This document shows positions 7,346-13,275 of a DNA stretch of 14,896 bases, in pieces. Made by a program: the position numbers and the translations under genes. Under the pieces are notes generated by a model. The model was not told the DNA's origin. It did not search any database and saw nothing but the letters and a program-made list of their open reading frames with translations. The stretch spans positions 2,055 through 16,950 of the forward strand of contig JAJQBV010000020.1 of the NCBI GenBank assembly GCA_021203115.1. Reading direction: 5' to 3'. The stretch's first letter is position 1; the number at the start of each line of letters is the position of its first letter. The stretch comes from Clostridiales bacterium. Lineage in GTDB: Bacteria; Bacillota; Clostridia; Lachnospirales; Lachnospiraceae.

Positions 7346-7909
7346 ATGTTTCAGAAATTCTATCCCGATATCTATGTGGATTCCGCGTATCGGATTGATT
7401 TTGACAGCCTCTATGCGGACGGCTACCGCGGACTGATCTTCGATATCGACAATACGCTCGTCACGCATGGGGCGCCGGCCGATGAAAAGGCAATCGCACT
7501 GTTTGACCATTTAAAAGAGCTGGGATTTTGCTGCTGTCTGCTCTCGAACAATGATGAGCCGCGGGTGAAAATGTTTAACGATGCTGTCTGTGTCCAGTAT
7601 ATCTTCGATGCTCACAAGCCGTCGACGGAGGGATACCGGCGCGCCATGGAGCTCATGGGTACGGATGAGAGTAGCACGATTTTTATCGGCGACCAGATTT
7701 TTACCGATATTTTCGGCGCGAATCGGACAGGCATTCCGACAATCATGGTAAAGTACATATACTGGAAGGAAGAAATTCAGATTGTGTTTAAGCGGAGGCT
7801 TGAAGCGATTGTACTCTTATTTTACCGAAGATACCGGAAGCACCATCCGGACACAGCGCGCGGAGATTTCTTCCGGGGAGAAAACACAGGATTTCATAAC
7901 AGAAAATAA
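7346..7909 (+). CDS. YqeG-family HAD-IIIA phosphatase
   Basis: A small HAD-superfamily hydrolase without a large cap domain, 187 residues. Motif I is 'FDIDNTLV' with Asp33 (nucleophile) and Asp35. Motif II is 'LLSNNDEPRV', motif III is the Lys of 'AHKPSTEG', and motif IV is 'IGDQIFTDIFGANRTGIPTIMV'. The last piece is diagnostic of YqeG-type proteins. The physiological substrate is unknown; relatives in yeast act on phosphatidylglycerophosphate. It begins only 2 bp after nrdR, with GAGGA inside the nrdR end, so the two are probably co-translated. The C-terminal 25 residues after 'LLFYRRYRKHH' are basic and less family-like. Confidence 0.85.
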   Translation: MFQKFYPDIYVDSAYRIDFDSLYADGYRGLIFDIDNTLVTHGAPADEKAIALFDHLKELGFCCCLLSNNDEPRVKMFNDAVCVQYIFDAHKPSTEGYRRAMELMGTDESSTIFIGDQIFTDIFGANRTGIPTIMVKYIYWKEEIQIVFKRRLEAIVLLFYRRYRKHHPDTARGDFFRGENTGFHNRK

Positions 7910-7927
7910 ACACGATGGAGGAAAATC

Positions 7928-8359
7928 ATGAAAATTGTCATTTCCAATGATCATGCGGCTGTGAATATGAAGTTTGAGATCAAGGCATATCTGGAGAGTC
8001 TCGGACACGAGGTGATCGATGTGGGGGCGCAGGATTCGACGAGCTGTCACTATCCGGAGTATGGGGCAAAAGCGGGTCGAATGGTTGCGGACGGTGAAGC
8101 GGATTGCGGTGTGCTGATCTGCGGAACCGGCGTCGGGATCTCCATTGCCGCCAACAAGATTCACGGTGTCCGCGCCGCTGTCTGCTCGGAGCCGGTCACG
8201 GCACGGTTGGTAAAGGAGCACAATCACGCCAATATGATCGCTTTCGGCGAGCGGATTGTCGGAATTGAGACGGCAAAGGCAATTCTTGACGCATGGCTCG
8301 GTGCGGAGTGCATGGGCGGCCGTCACCAGCTGCGTGTGGACATGCTGGATGCGATGTAG
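7928..8359 (+). CDS. rpiB: Ribose-5-phosphate isomerase B (RpiB/LacAB family)
   Basis: RpiB interconverts ribose 5-phosphate and ribulose 5-phosphate in the non-oxidative pentose phosphate pathway. The 143-residue protein has 'ISNDHAA' with Asp8-His9 (ring opening), the phosphate/base loop 'ICGTGVGISIAANK' with catalytic Cys65, and 'VKEHNHANMIAFGER' with His98. These match the RpiB pattern better than LacA or LacB, but related enzymes for allose or galactose 6-phosphate cannot be excluded. A strong ribosome site GGAGG precedes the ATG. The next gene, efp, has its own promoter. Confidence 0.92.
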   Translation: MKIVISNDHAAVNMKFEIKAYLESLGHEVIDVGAQDSTSCHYPEYGAKAGRMVADGEADCGVLICGTGVGISIAANKIHGVRAAVCSEPVTARLVKEHNHANMIAFGERIVGIETAKAILDAWLGAECMGGRHQLRVDMLDAM

Positions 8360-8381
8360 CATTGCAGCCGAAAAAATGGGC

Positions 8382-8410
8382 TTGAAATCTATACATTTTT
8401 CCTATAGAAT
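8382..8410 (+). promoter_or_regulatory. Probable sigma-A promoter of efp
   Basis: TTGAAA (8382-8387, five of six) and TAGAAT (8405-8410, five of six) are separated by exactly 17 bp. The expected transcription start is near 8417, about 33 bases before the efp ATG. This gives efp its own transcription unit separate from rpiB. Confidence 0.7.
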
Positions 8411-8417
8411 AGATTTC
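8384..8417. repeat. Inverted repeat spanning the efp promoter
   Basis: GAAATCTAT (8384-8392) and ATAGATTTC (8409-8417) are a perfect 9-bp inverted repeat with 16 bp between. A competing inner pair, TCTATA (8388-8393) with TATAGA (8403-8408), shares bases with it. The arms cover the -35 box and the region from the -10 box to the start point. It could be an operator for a dimeric or tetrameric regulator. No U-tract follows, so a terminator for rpiB is unlikely. Confidence 0.4.
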
Positions 8418-8449
8418 GGAAATCTTAAGTTATTAAGGAGGATTTTGGG

Positions 8450-9010
8450 ATGGCAGATGCAGGAAGTGTAATCAAGAAAGGTGTAACGATCGAGCTGGAG
8501 GGTAAGGTATACCGCGTAGAGGATTTTCGGCATGTAATACCCGGTTAGGGCGCGGCGTTGCTGCGGACGAAATTAATAGATGTGATAAACGTCGGCGGTG
8601 TGGTGAAGTCCTTCCGTCCCGCGGAAAATGTTGATACCGCTCATGTCGAGAGAACCGTCAAGCAGTATCTTTACAATGACGATGATTTTTATTATTTCAT
8701 GGACACGGAGACATACGAGCAGGTTGATCTGCCCCGCGACAGTGTGGATGACGAGATGAAGTTTGTGAAAGAGAATGAGAATGTCAACATGCTCTCACAC
8801 AACGGAAAGATTTTCGCTGTGGAGCCCCCGCTGTTTGTCGAGCTTGAGATTACAGACACCGAGCCGGGCTTCAAGGGGAATACAGCCACCGGTACATACA
8901 AACCGGCTACGGTGGAGACCGGCGCGCAGGTTCAGGTTCCGCTGTTTGTAAACCTTGGCGACAAGATTAAGATTGACACCCGGACCGGTGAGTATCTCTC
9001 CAGAGTGTAA
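8450..9010 (+). CDS. efp: Elongation factor P with an in-frame amber codon at the modified-lysine position (possible recoding, split gene or pseudogene)
   Basis: EF-P binds the ribosome between the P and E sites and relieves stalling at polyproline. The loop tip carries a lysine that is modified in most bacteria. The ATG at 8450 follows AAGGAGG (8434-8440). Domain I reads '[18 protein letters not shown]', then 'RHVIPG', then TAG (8546-8548, codon 33), then 'GAALLRTKL'. The family has 'HVKPGKGAAFVRTKL', so TAG replaces precisely the modified Lys, and Ile replaces the other loop Lys. After that the frame is uninterrupted to '[11 protein letters not shown]' and TAA, and domains II and III are highly typical ('DTETYEQ', '[18 protein letters not shown]', '[17 protein letters not shown]'). 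The total is 187 codons including the stop, normal length. An alternative restart is TTG at 8558, with AGGG 7 bp before it, giving 150 residues without the loop. Confidence 0.85.
8546..8548 (+). other. In-frame TAG at the EF-P Lys32/Lys34-equivalent codon
   Basis: The codons before it read His-Val-Ile-Pro-Gly and those after it Gly-Ala-Ala. In the family the codon between the two glycines is the lysine that receives lysyl, aminopentanol or related modifications. One base change (AAG to TAG) would make it. There is no other in-frame stop between 8450 and the TAA at 9008-9010. Confidence 0.9.
8551..8565 (+). other. Small GC-rich stem-loop two bases after the efp amber codon
   Basis: CGCGGC (8551-8556) can pair with GCTGCG (8560-8565), six pairs including one G-U, around the loop GTT. 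The 3' arm falls on codons for Leu-Leu where the family usually has Phe-Val. Stem-loops just after a stop codon can promote readthrough, but short GC-rich hairpins also arise by chance in coding sequence. Confidence 0.3.
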
Positions 9011-9036
9011 ACAGATTCATGTTATTTTGAGTGGAG

Positions 9037-9081
9037 GAGGCGATTGTTTCTGCGGGATGCAGATCAGCCGCCTCTTTTTTT
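9037..9081 (+). terminator. Rho-independent terminator of efp, overlapping the 3' end of the converging flippase gene
   Basis: GAGGCG (9037-9042) pairs with CGCCTC (9069-9074), followed at once by seven T's (9075-9081). Inside it, TCTGC and GCAGA form a second stem. The 3' arm and the T-run lie within the last codons of the minus-strand gene (Lys-Lys-Arg-Gly-Gly-stop). Only the plus direction has a U-tract, so it serves efp. Confidence 0.75.
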
Positions 9082-10401
9082 GCTACGGGTTTGCACGATG
9101 CAGAGCCCGGAGATTACCGCGATAAAAATCTGGCTGACCAGCATTCCCCAGAGATATGCTTTTAACCCGATGACGGGTATGCCGATGCAGATAAAGAGAA
9201 TGCGAATCAGGGAAGCGGCGAGGTTGATCATCAGGGTGGCTGTCGCGCGGCCGAGCCCGTGCAGAATGCTCCCCAGCGTGCTGCCGAGGAAGATGAACGG
9301 ACAGATCCAGCACAGCGTTCTTAAATAGACGCCGGCCAGCGTATTGTGAAAGAGGTGGACGCCGATCCATTCCCCAGTCAGCAGAAAGCCGAACGTGCAG
9401 GCAAAGCCGAGGATGGTGCAGATCTGGACCGTCCTTTGCACCGCTTTTCTCACCAGAGCGGTTTTTTCCTGATGGAAGGACTCGGAGACGGTCGGGAGCA
9501 GCATCACCGAGAGAGAATTACTGATGACGGCAGGGAACATGATGGTAGAAAAGACCATGCCGGTCAGAATTCCGTAGACACTCAGCGCATCGGATCCGGT
9601 ATATCCGAAGGAGCGGAGGGAATACGGAATCAGCAGGGCTTCCGCACTGGAAAAAATGCTGCCAATCAGACGGTTTGCGGTCAGCGGGATTGCCAGTGAG
9701 CAGAGATTTTTATATAGTTTCAACAGGGGCAGCGTGTGCCGGTGAGGAACGCGTTGTCTCTTTTTCGTCGTGAGGGAAAATGCGGCGAGGCAGTACAGAA
9801 CCGCACCGGCATCGCCGATCAGAATGCCCCAGACCGCGTCTGAGACCGCCGGGGTTCTTCCCTGCTCTGCGGCGATCTGCATCAGCAGCCAGACGCCGGT
9901 AACGCGGATGGATTGCTCCAGCAATTGGGAAACGGCCGGAATCACGGTCTTTTTCTGACCGTAATAATATCCGTTGATGCAGGAATGGATTGCGGCGAAG
10001 GGAATCGCCCATGTCATAATAGAAAGCAGGGATGCCCCGTCCATCCCGTCCATCATGATCCGGCAGAACCAGTCTGCCCGGGTACGAATCAGAAAGATAC
10101 AGAAGAAAGACAGCGCCAACGACATGGATATCCCGGCAGCGAGATATCTTTTGGCCTGCCGGTCCGATTCACAGGAGGCACAGAAGCGGGAGATTGCCGT
10201 CTGAATTCCGGCGGAACAGACCGCGAGAAAAAGGACAAAGATCGGAAAGATCAACTGATACATGCCGAGGCCCTCTGCACCAATCGTTCGGGAGAGGAAT
10301 ATTTTATAGTAGAAACCGATAAATCTGCTGATGATCCCGGCTCCGGTCAGGATCAGGGTACCGGAAAAGAGGGCGCTTTTTGTATTGTCAGTTCTGGTCA
10401 A
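9064..10401 (-). CDS. SpoVB-like polysaccharide/lipid flippase (MOP superfamily, MviN/SpoVB family)
   Basis: A polytopic membrane protein of 445 residues with about 12 to 14 hydrophobic helices. The opening 'SGTLILTGAGIISRFIGFYYKIFLSRTIGAEGLGMYQLIFPI' pattern (seen in parts, about residues 14-52) is characteristic of stage V sporulation protein B and related Firmicute flippases. These move lipid-linked cell-wall or cortex precursors across the membrane. Genomes of this type often have several such paralogues, so the role in spore cortex synthesis is inferred from family only. The start is TTG, with GAGG 8 bp upstream; there is no in-frame ATG nearby. A small out-of-frame reading frame beginning with ATG upstream ends in a TGA that overlaps the TTG. 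The gene converges with efp and shares its 3' end with the efp terminator. The last residues are KKRGG. Confidence 0.85.
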   Translation of the reverse strand: MTRTDNTKSALFSGTLILTGAGIISRFIGFYYKIFLSRTIGAEGLGMYQLIFPIFVLFLAVCSAGIQTAISRFCASCESDRQAKRYLAAGISMSLALSFFCIFLIRTRADWFCRIMMDGMDGASLLSIMTWAIPFAAIHSCINGYYYGQKKTVIPAVSQLLEQSIRVTGVWLLMQIAAEQGRTPAVSDAVWGILIGDAGAVLYCLAAFSLTTKKRQRVPHRHTLPLLKLYKNLCSLAIPLTANRLIGSIFSSAEALLIPYSLRSFGYTGSDALSVYGILTGMVFSTIMFPAVISNSLSVMLLPTVSESFHQEKTALVRKAVQRTVQICTILGFACTFGFLLTGEWIGVHLFHNTLAGVYLRTLCWICPFIFLGSTLGSILHGLGRATATLMINLAASLIRILFICIGIPVIGLKAYLWGMLVSQIFIAVISGLCIVQTRSKKRGG

Positions 10402-10498
10402 GAAGGGTACCTCGCCATTCTTTGCATGAAAGTTTATATTCCTTTAGCATCTTATGAACAGTTTTATCGGGAAATGAAAACAAAAAGGAAAGAATCAG

Positions 10499-11668
10499 AT
10501 GAATCGGACAATATATTTAGACAACGCGGCAACCACACAGCCCTTTCCGGAGGTGTTGGAGGCCATGCTTCCCTATTACGATTCCCACTACGGAAATCCC
10601 TCCTCGGTATATGAACTGGACGAGGAGAGCAGACAGGCGGTGGAAGCGGCGAGGGAGCAGATCGCGGATACGCTTTCGGCGGATCCGGACACCATATTTT
10701 TTACTTCCGGAGGGACGGAATCGGACAACTGGGCACTGCGTTTTGCAGCGGAGCATGCGCTGTCCGGGGCTTCGGCGGCAAAACGGGAACGGCCGCACAT
10801 CATCACGACGGCGATCGAGCATCACGCGATTCTCAGAACCTGTGAAGTGCTGGAGAAGGAGGGCGTTCATGTCACCTTTCTTCCGGTCAATCCGGAAGGA
10901 ATTGTGGATCTGCCAGCCATGGAGCGTGCCATTCGCCCGGAGACGGCAGTGGTCAGTGTCATGTATGCGAACAATGAGATCGGAACCCTGCAGCCCATCC
11001 GGCAGGCAGCCGCCATCGCACACAGCCATGGCGTTTTGTTTCACACGGATGCCGTTCAGGCGTATGGACAGATTCCGATCGATCCGGGACAGTTTGGAAT
11101 TGACCTGATGTCCGCCAGCGGGCACAAGCTGAACGGTCCCAAAGGCATCGGTTTTCTTTATGTGAGAAAAGGACTGGATATCACACCCATCATACGCGGC
11201 GGATCACAGGAGCGGGGAAAGCGCGCCGGAACCGAAAATGTGCCGGGGATTGTCGGTCTGGGATGCGCCGCAAGGATATCGCATCAGATGATGCGGCAGA
11301 AAATGCAACGGGAGACTGCGCTTCGCGATTACATGATACGGCGTCTGCTTCGCGAAATCCCGGATCTGAAACTTAACGGTTCTGCCCGGATGCGTCTCCC
11401 GAATAACATCAACTGCTGTATCCGCGGCGTCAACGGCGGGGCGCTGGTGGCGCTGATGGATCTGGAAGGCATCTGCATCTCCGCCGCCTCGGCCTGCTCC
11501 GCGGGAAGCAGCACGCCGTCCCATGTCCAGCTCGCAATCGGAAACACACCTGCAGAGGCCCGGACCGCCATCCGCATCACACTCGGTTATCAGACCACAC
11601 GGGAAGAAATCGACATCGCTGCAGACACATTGAAACGACTTGTCACAAAACTGAGAACCATGAGTTAG
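10499..11668 (+). CDS. Cysteine desulfurase (NifS/IscS family)
   Basis: A PLP-dependent enzyme that takes sulfur from cysteine to form a persulfide for Fe-S clusters, tRNA thiolation or other uses; 389 residues, normal length. 'YLDNAATTQPFPEVLEAM' opens the protein. 'FTSGGTESDNWAL' and 'TTAIEHHAI' bind PLP, 'HTDAVQAYGQI' holds the conserved Asp and Gln, and Lys210 in 'SGHKLNGPKG' is the Schiff-base lysine. 'RGGSQERGKRAGTENV' follows. Catalytic Cys333 sits in 'ASACSAGSSTPSHV', typical of class I NifS/IscS enzymes. The ribosome site is AAAGGAAAG. Neither iscU/nifU nor thiI is adjacent here, so the sulfur acceptor is unknown. The stop codon overlaps the pyrI stop on the other strand. Confidence 0.95.
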   Translation: MNRTIYLDNAATTQPFPEVLEAMLPYYDSHYGNPSSVYELDEESRQAVEAAREQIADTLSADPDTIFFTSGGTESDNWALRFAAEHALSGASAAKRERPHIITTAIEHHAILRTCEVLEKEGVHVTFLPVNPEGIVDLPAMERAIRPETAVVSVMYANNEIGTLQPIRQAAAIAHSHGVLFHTDAVQAYGQIPIDPGQFGIDLMSASGHKLNGPKGIGFLYVRKGLDITPIIRGGSQERGKRAGTENVPGIVGLGCAARISHQMMRQKMQRETALRDYMIRRLLREIPDLKLNGSARMRLPNNINCCIRGVNGGALVALMDLEGICISAASACSAGSSTPSHVQLAIGNTPAEARTAIRITLGYQTTREEIDIAADTLKRLVTKLRTMS

Positions 11669-12093
11669 TTTTTCTTATACTTCGTCTCGCAGTATTTACA
11701 CCGATAGATCTCTTTCTCCGGATCCGTGAGATAAAAGATCTGATCCAGCTCCTGCTCAATGGATGAGATACACCGGGGATTTTTGCACCGGATTACGTTC
11801 TTGATCTGGCGGGGAAGCTCCAACACCTTCTTCGCCACGATCTTCTCATCTTTGATGATATTCACCGTGATATTGTGATCGATAAATCCGACGAAATCAA
11901 TGTCAATCTGCGCCGGATCACACTCGATTTTCAGGATATCCTTTTTGCCCATCTTGTTGCTGCGCGCATTCATGATCATAGCAACCGGGCAGTCCAGATC
12001 CGCCAGTTTCAAATAGTGATAGATGGAGAGGCTGGTGCCGGCCTTGATATGGTCCAGAACATATCCCTCTCGGATTGCGCCAACGTTTAACAT
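11665..12093 (-). CDS. pyrI: Aspartate carbamoyltransferase regulatory chain
   Basis: PyrI binds nucleotides and gives allosteric control to PyrB in the 2-PyrB3/3-PyrI2 type holoenzyme. The 142-residue protein starts 'LNVGAIREGYVLDHIKAGTS', the usual nucleotide-binding N-terminus. It ends in a zinc domain with ligands in 'CKNPRC' (C-x4-C) and Cys132/Cys135 in 'YRCKYCETKYKKN'. It follows pyrB by a single base, and its GGAGG lies in the last codons of pyrB, so translation is coupled. Bacillus subtilis lacks pyrI, while many Clostridia have it. The TAA stop overlaps the TAG stop of the convergent cysteine desulfurase (11665-11668). Confidence 0.96.
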   Translation of the reverse strand: MLNVGAIREGYVLDHIKAGTSLSIYHYLKLADLDCPVAMIMNARSNKMGKKDILKIECDPAQIDIDFVGFIDHNITVNIIKDEKIVAKKVLELPRQIKNVIRCKNPRCISSIEQELDQIFYLTDPEKEIYRCKYCETKYKKN

Positions 12094-12094
12094 A

Positions 12095-13012
12095 TCATAC
12101 CTCCACTTCCAGTAATGTGAGAATCAGCGCCATGCGGACATAGACGCCGTATCGTGCCTGTCTGAAATATACCGCCCGCGGGTCGTCGTCCACCTCGACA
12201 GAGATCTCATTGACACGGGGCAGCGGATGAAGCACCAGCATATCCTTCGGTGCAAGCTCCATTTTCGCTTTGTTCAGGATGTAGAAATCCTTCATGCGAA
12301 TGTAGTCTTCCTCATTGAAGAAACGCTCTCTCTGAACGCGGGTCATATAAAGAATATCCAGATTGGGAAGCGCGTCCTCCAGACTGACAACCTCCCGGAA
12401 CGGAATGTGATTGCGCACCAGCACCTCATCATGCAGGTTGCTCGGCACCTTCAGCTCCTCCGGGGAGATCAGCTCAAAGCGGATGCCGGGATAACGGATC
12501 AACGCATGGATGAGAGAGTGAACGGTACGTCCGAACTTCAGGTCGCCGCAGAGACCGATGGTCAGGTGATCCAGCCGCCCCTTCAGGCTGTAGATGGTGA
12601 GAAGGTCTGTCAATGTCTGCGTGGGGTGCTGGTGGCCGCCGTCTCCCGCGTTGATAACCGGGATTGTCGCCTTTTCCGAGGCAACCAGCGGCGCGCCCTC
12701 CTTGGGGTGGCGCATGGCGCAGATATCGGCGTATTCGGAGATGACGCGCATGGTATCGGAAACGCTCTCGCCCTTTGCCGCGGAAGAGTTTGCCGCGTCG
12801 GAAAATCCGAGCACCTGACCGCCGAGGTGCAGCATGGCGGACTCGAAGCTTAAGCGGGTGCGTGTGCTCGGCTCATAAAAACAGGTGGCCAGAATCTTTC
12901 CGTCACAGGCGTGCGTATATTTGTCCGGATGCTTTTCGATGTCGTTCGCCAGACGCAGCAGCTTGTCCAGCTCTTCCACCGAAAAGTCAAGCGGGCTGAT
13001 CAAATGTCTCAT
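12095..13012 (-). CDS. pyrB: Aspartate carbamoyltransferase catalytic chain
   Basis: PyrB joins carbamoyl phosphate and aspartate, the first committed step of pyrimidine synthesis. The length is 305 residues. Motifs are '[21 protein letters not shown]' (read in parts; carbamoyl-phosphate binding), '[10 protein letters not shown]', '[18 protein letters not shown]', '[10 protein letters not shown]' and '[10 protein letters not shown]'. I place the start at 13012 ([10 protein letters not shown]) because GGGAGG lies 7 bp upstream on the minus strand and homologues begin here. Extending the frame to 13105 would add 31 residues and run through the promoter. A promoter lies at 13052-13080. The leader is about 30 bases, too short for a PyrR-type attenuator. 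Confidence 0.96.
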   Translation of the reverse strand: MRHLISPLDFSVEELDKLLRLANDIEKHPDKYTHACDGKILATCFYEPSTRTRLSFESAMLHLGGQVLGFSDAANSSAAKGESVSDTMRVISEYADICAMRHPKEGAPLVASEKATIPVINAGDGGHQHPTQTLTDLLTIYSLKGRLDHLTIGLCGDLKFGRTVHSLIHALIRYPGIRFELISPEELKVPSNLHDEVLVRNHIPFREVVSLEDALPNLDILYMTRVQRERFFNEEDYIRMKDFYILNKAKMELAPKDMLVLHPLPRVNEISVEVDDDPRAVYFRQARYGVYVRMALILTLLEVEV

Positions 13013-13051
13013 AAAGTGCCTCCCTTGAAATATCGTAATATTCTTTGTATC

Positions 13052-13080
13052 ATCATATCTCAGAGAGGGAAGAAAAACAA
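13052..13080 (-). promoter_or_regulatory. Probable promoter of pyrBI
   Basis: On the minus strand TTGTTT (13080-13075) and TATGAT (13057-13052, five of six to TATAAT) are 17 bp apart. Transcription should begin near 13045, about 33 bases before the pyrB ATG. The -35 matches only in its TTG. The next 30 bases show no strong hairpin with a U-tract. Confidence 0.6.
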
Positions 13081-13137
13081 CATCCGATTTTACACAGAAG
13101 AGCAATCTTGAAAATAGATAGTCGTTTCTGAACCTTC

Positions 13138-13170
13138 ATATCGCGAAAAGCGCATTTTCGACTCGGATAT
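13138..13170. repeat. Nested inverted repeats in the pyrB-lacZ divergent intergenic region (candidate operator)
   Basis: CGAAAA (13144-13149) and TTTTCG (13155-13160) form a 6-bp inverted repeat around GCGCA. They are flanked by an outer pair, ATATC (13138-13142) and GATAT (13166-13170). It lies between the two divergent promoters, upstream of the lacZ -35 box, a position suited to an activator or repressor. The regulator is unknown. Confidence 0.3.
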
Positions 13171-13201
13171 TTGCGTTTGAAATCTTTCTCTTTTTTTCAT
13201 C

Positions 13202-13229
13202 TTGTATTCCGTTTCCCTTGCGATAAAAT
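13202..13229 (+). promoter_or_regulatory. Possible promoter of the beta-galactosidase gene
   Basis: TTGTAT (13202-13207) and TAAAAT (13224-13229) are 16 bp apart in an AT-rich stretch. Transcription would start near 13236, about 40 bases before the ATG, leaving room for the strong AAGGAGG at 13261-13267. The match is moderate. Confidence 0.4.
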
Positions 13230-13275
13230 AAACACAGAATGATTTGAATGAATATGTATGAAGGAGGAGATATTT

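Noticed and set aside
8384..8417. Terminator of rpiB
   Set aside because: The hairpin is AT-rich, is not followed by a T-run, and coincides with a good promoter for efp.
8546..8548. General reassignment of TAG in this organism
   Set aside because: Seven other genes in the window end in TAG at the normal length of their family (ispF, cysS, rlmB, ylmC, nrdR, rpiB, cysteine desulfurase), so TAG works as a stop. Only local or partial decoding could apply to efp.
8546..8548. Selenocysteine at the EF-P stop codon
   Set aside because: Selenocysteine uses TGA, not TAG, and no SECIS-like element was evident.
9913..10614. Plus-strand frame of 233 codons opposite the flippase and running into the desulfurase
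   Set aside because: Its protein is low-complexity and polar with no family signature, and it conflicts with two clearly conserved genes.
13013..13105. N-terminal extension of PyrB to 13105
   Set aside because: The frame is open but covers the promoter and lacks family similarity; the ATG at 13012 has a strong GGGAGG site and matches homologue starts.
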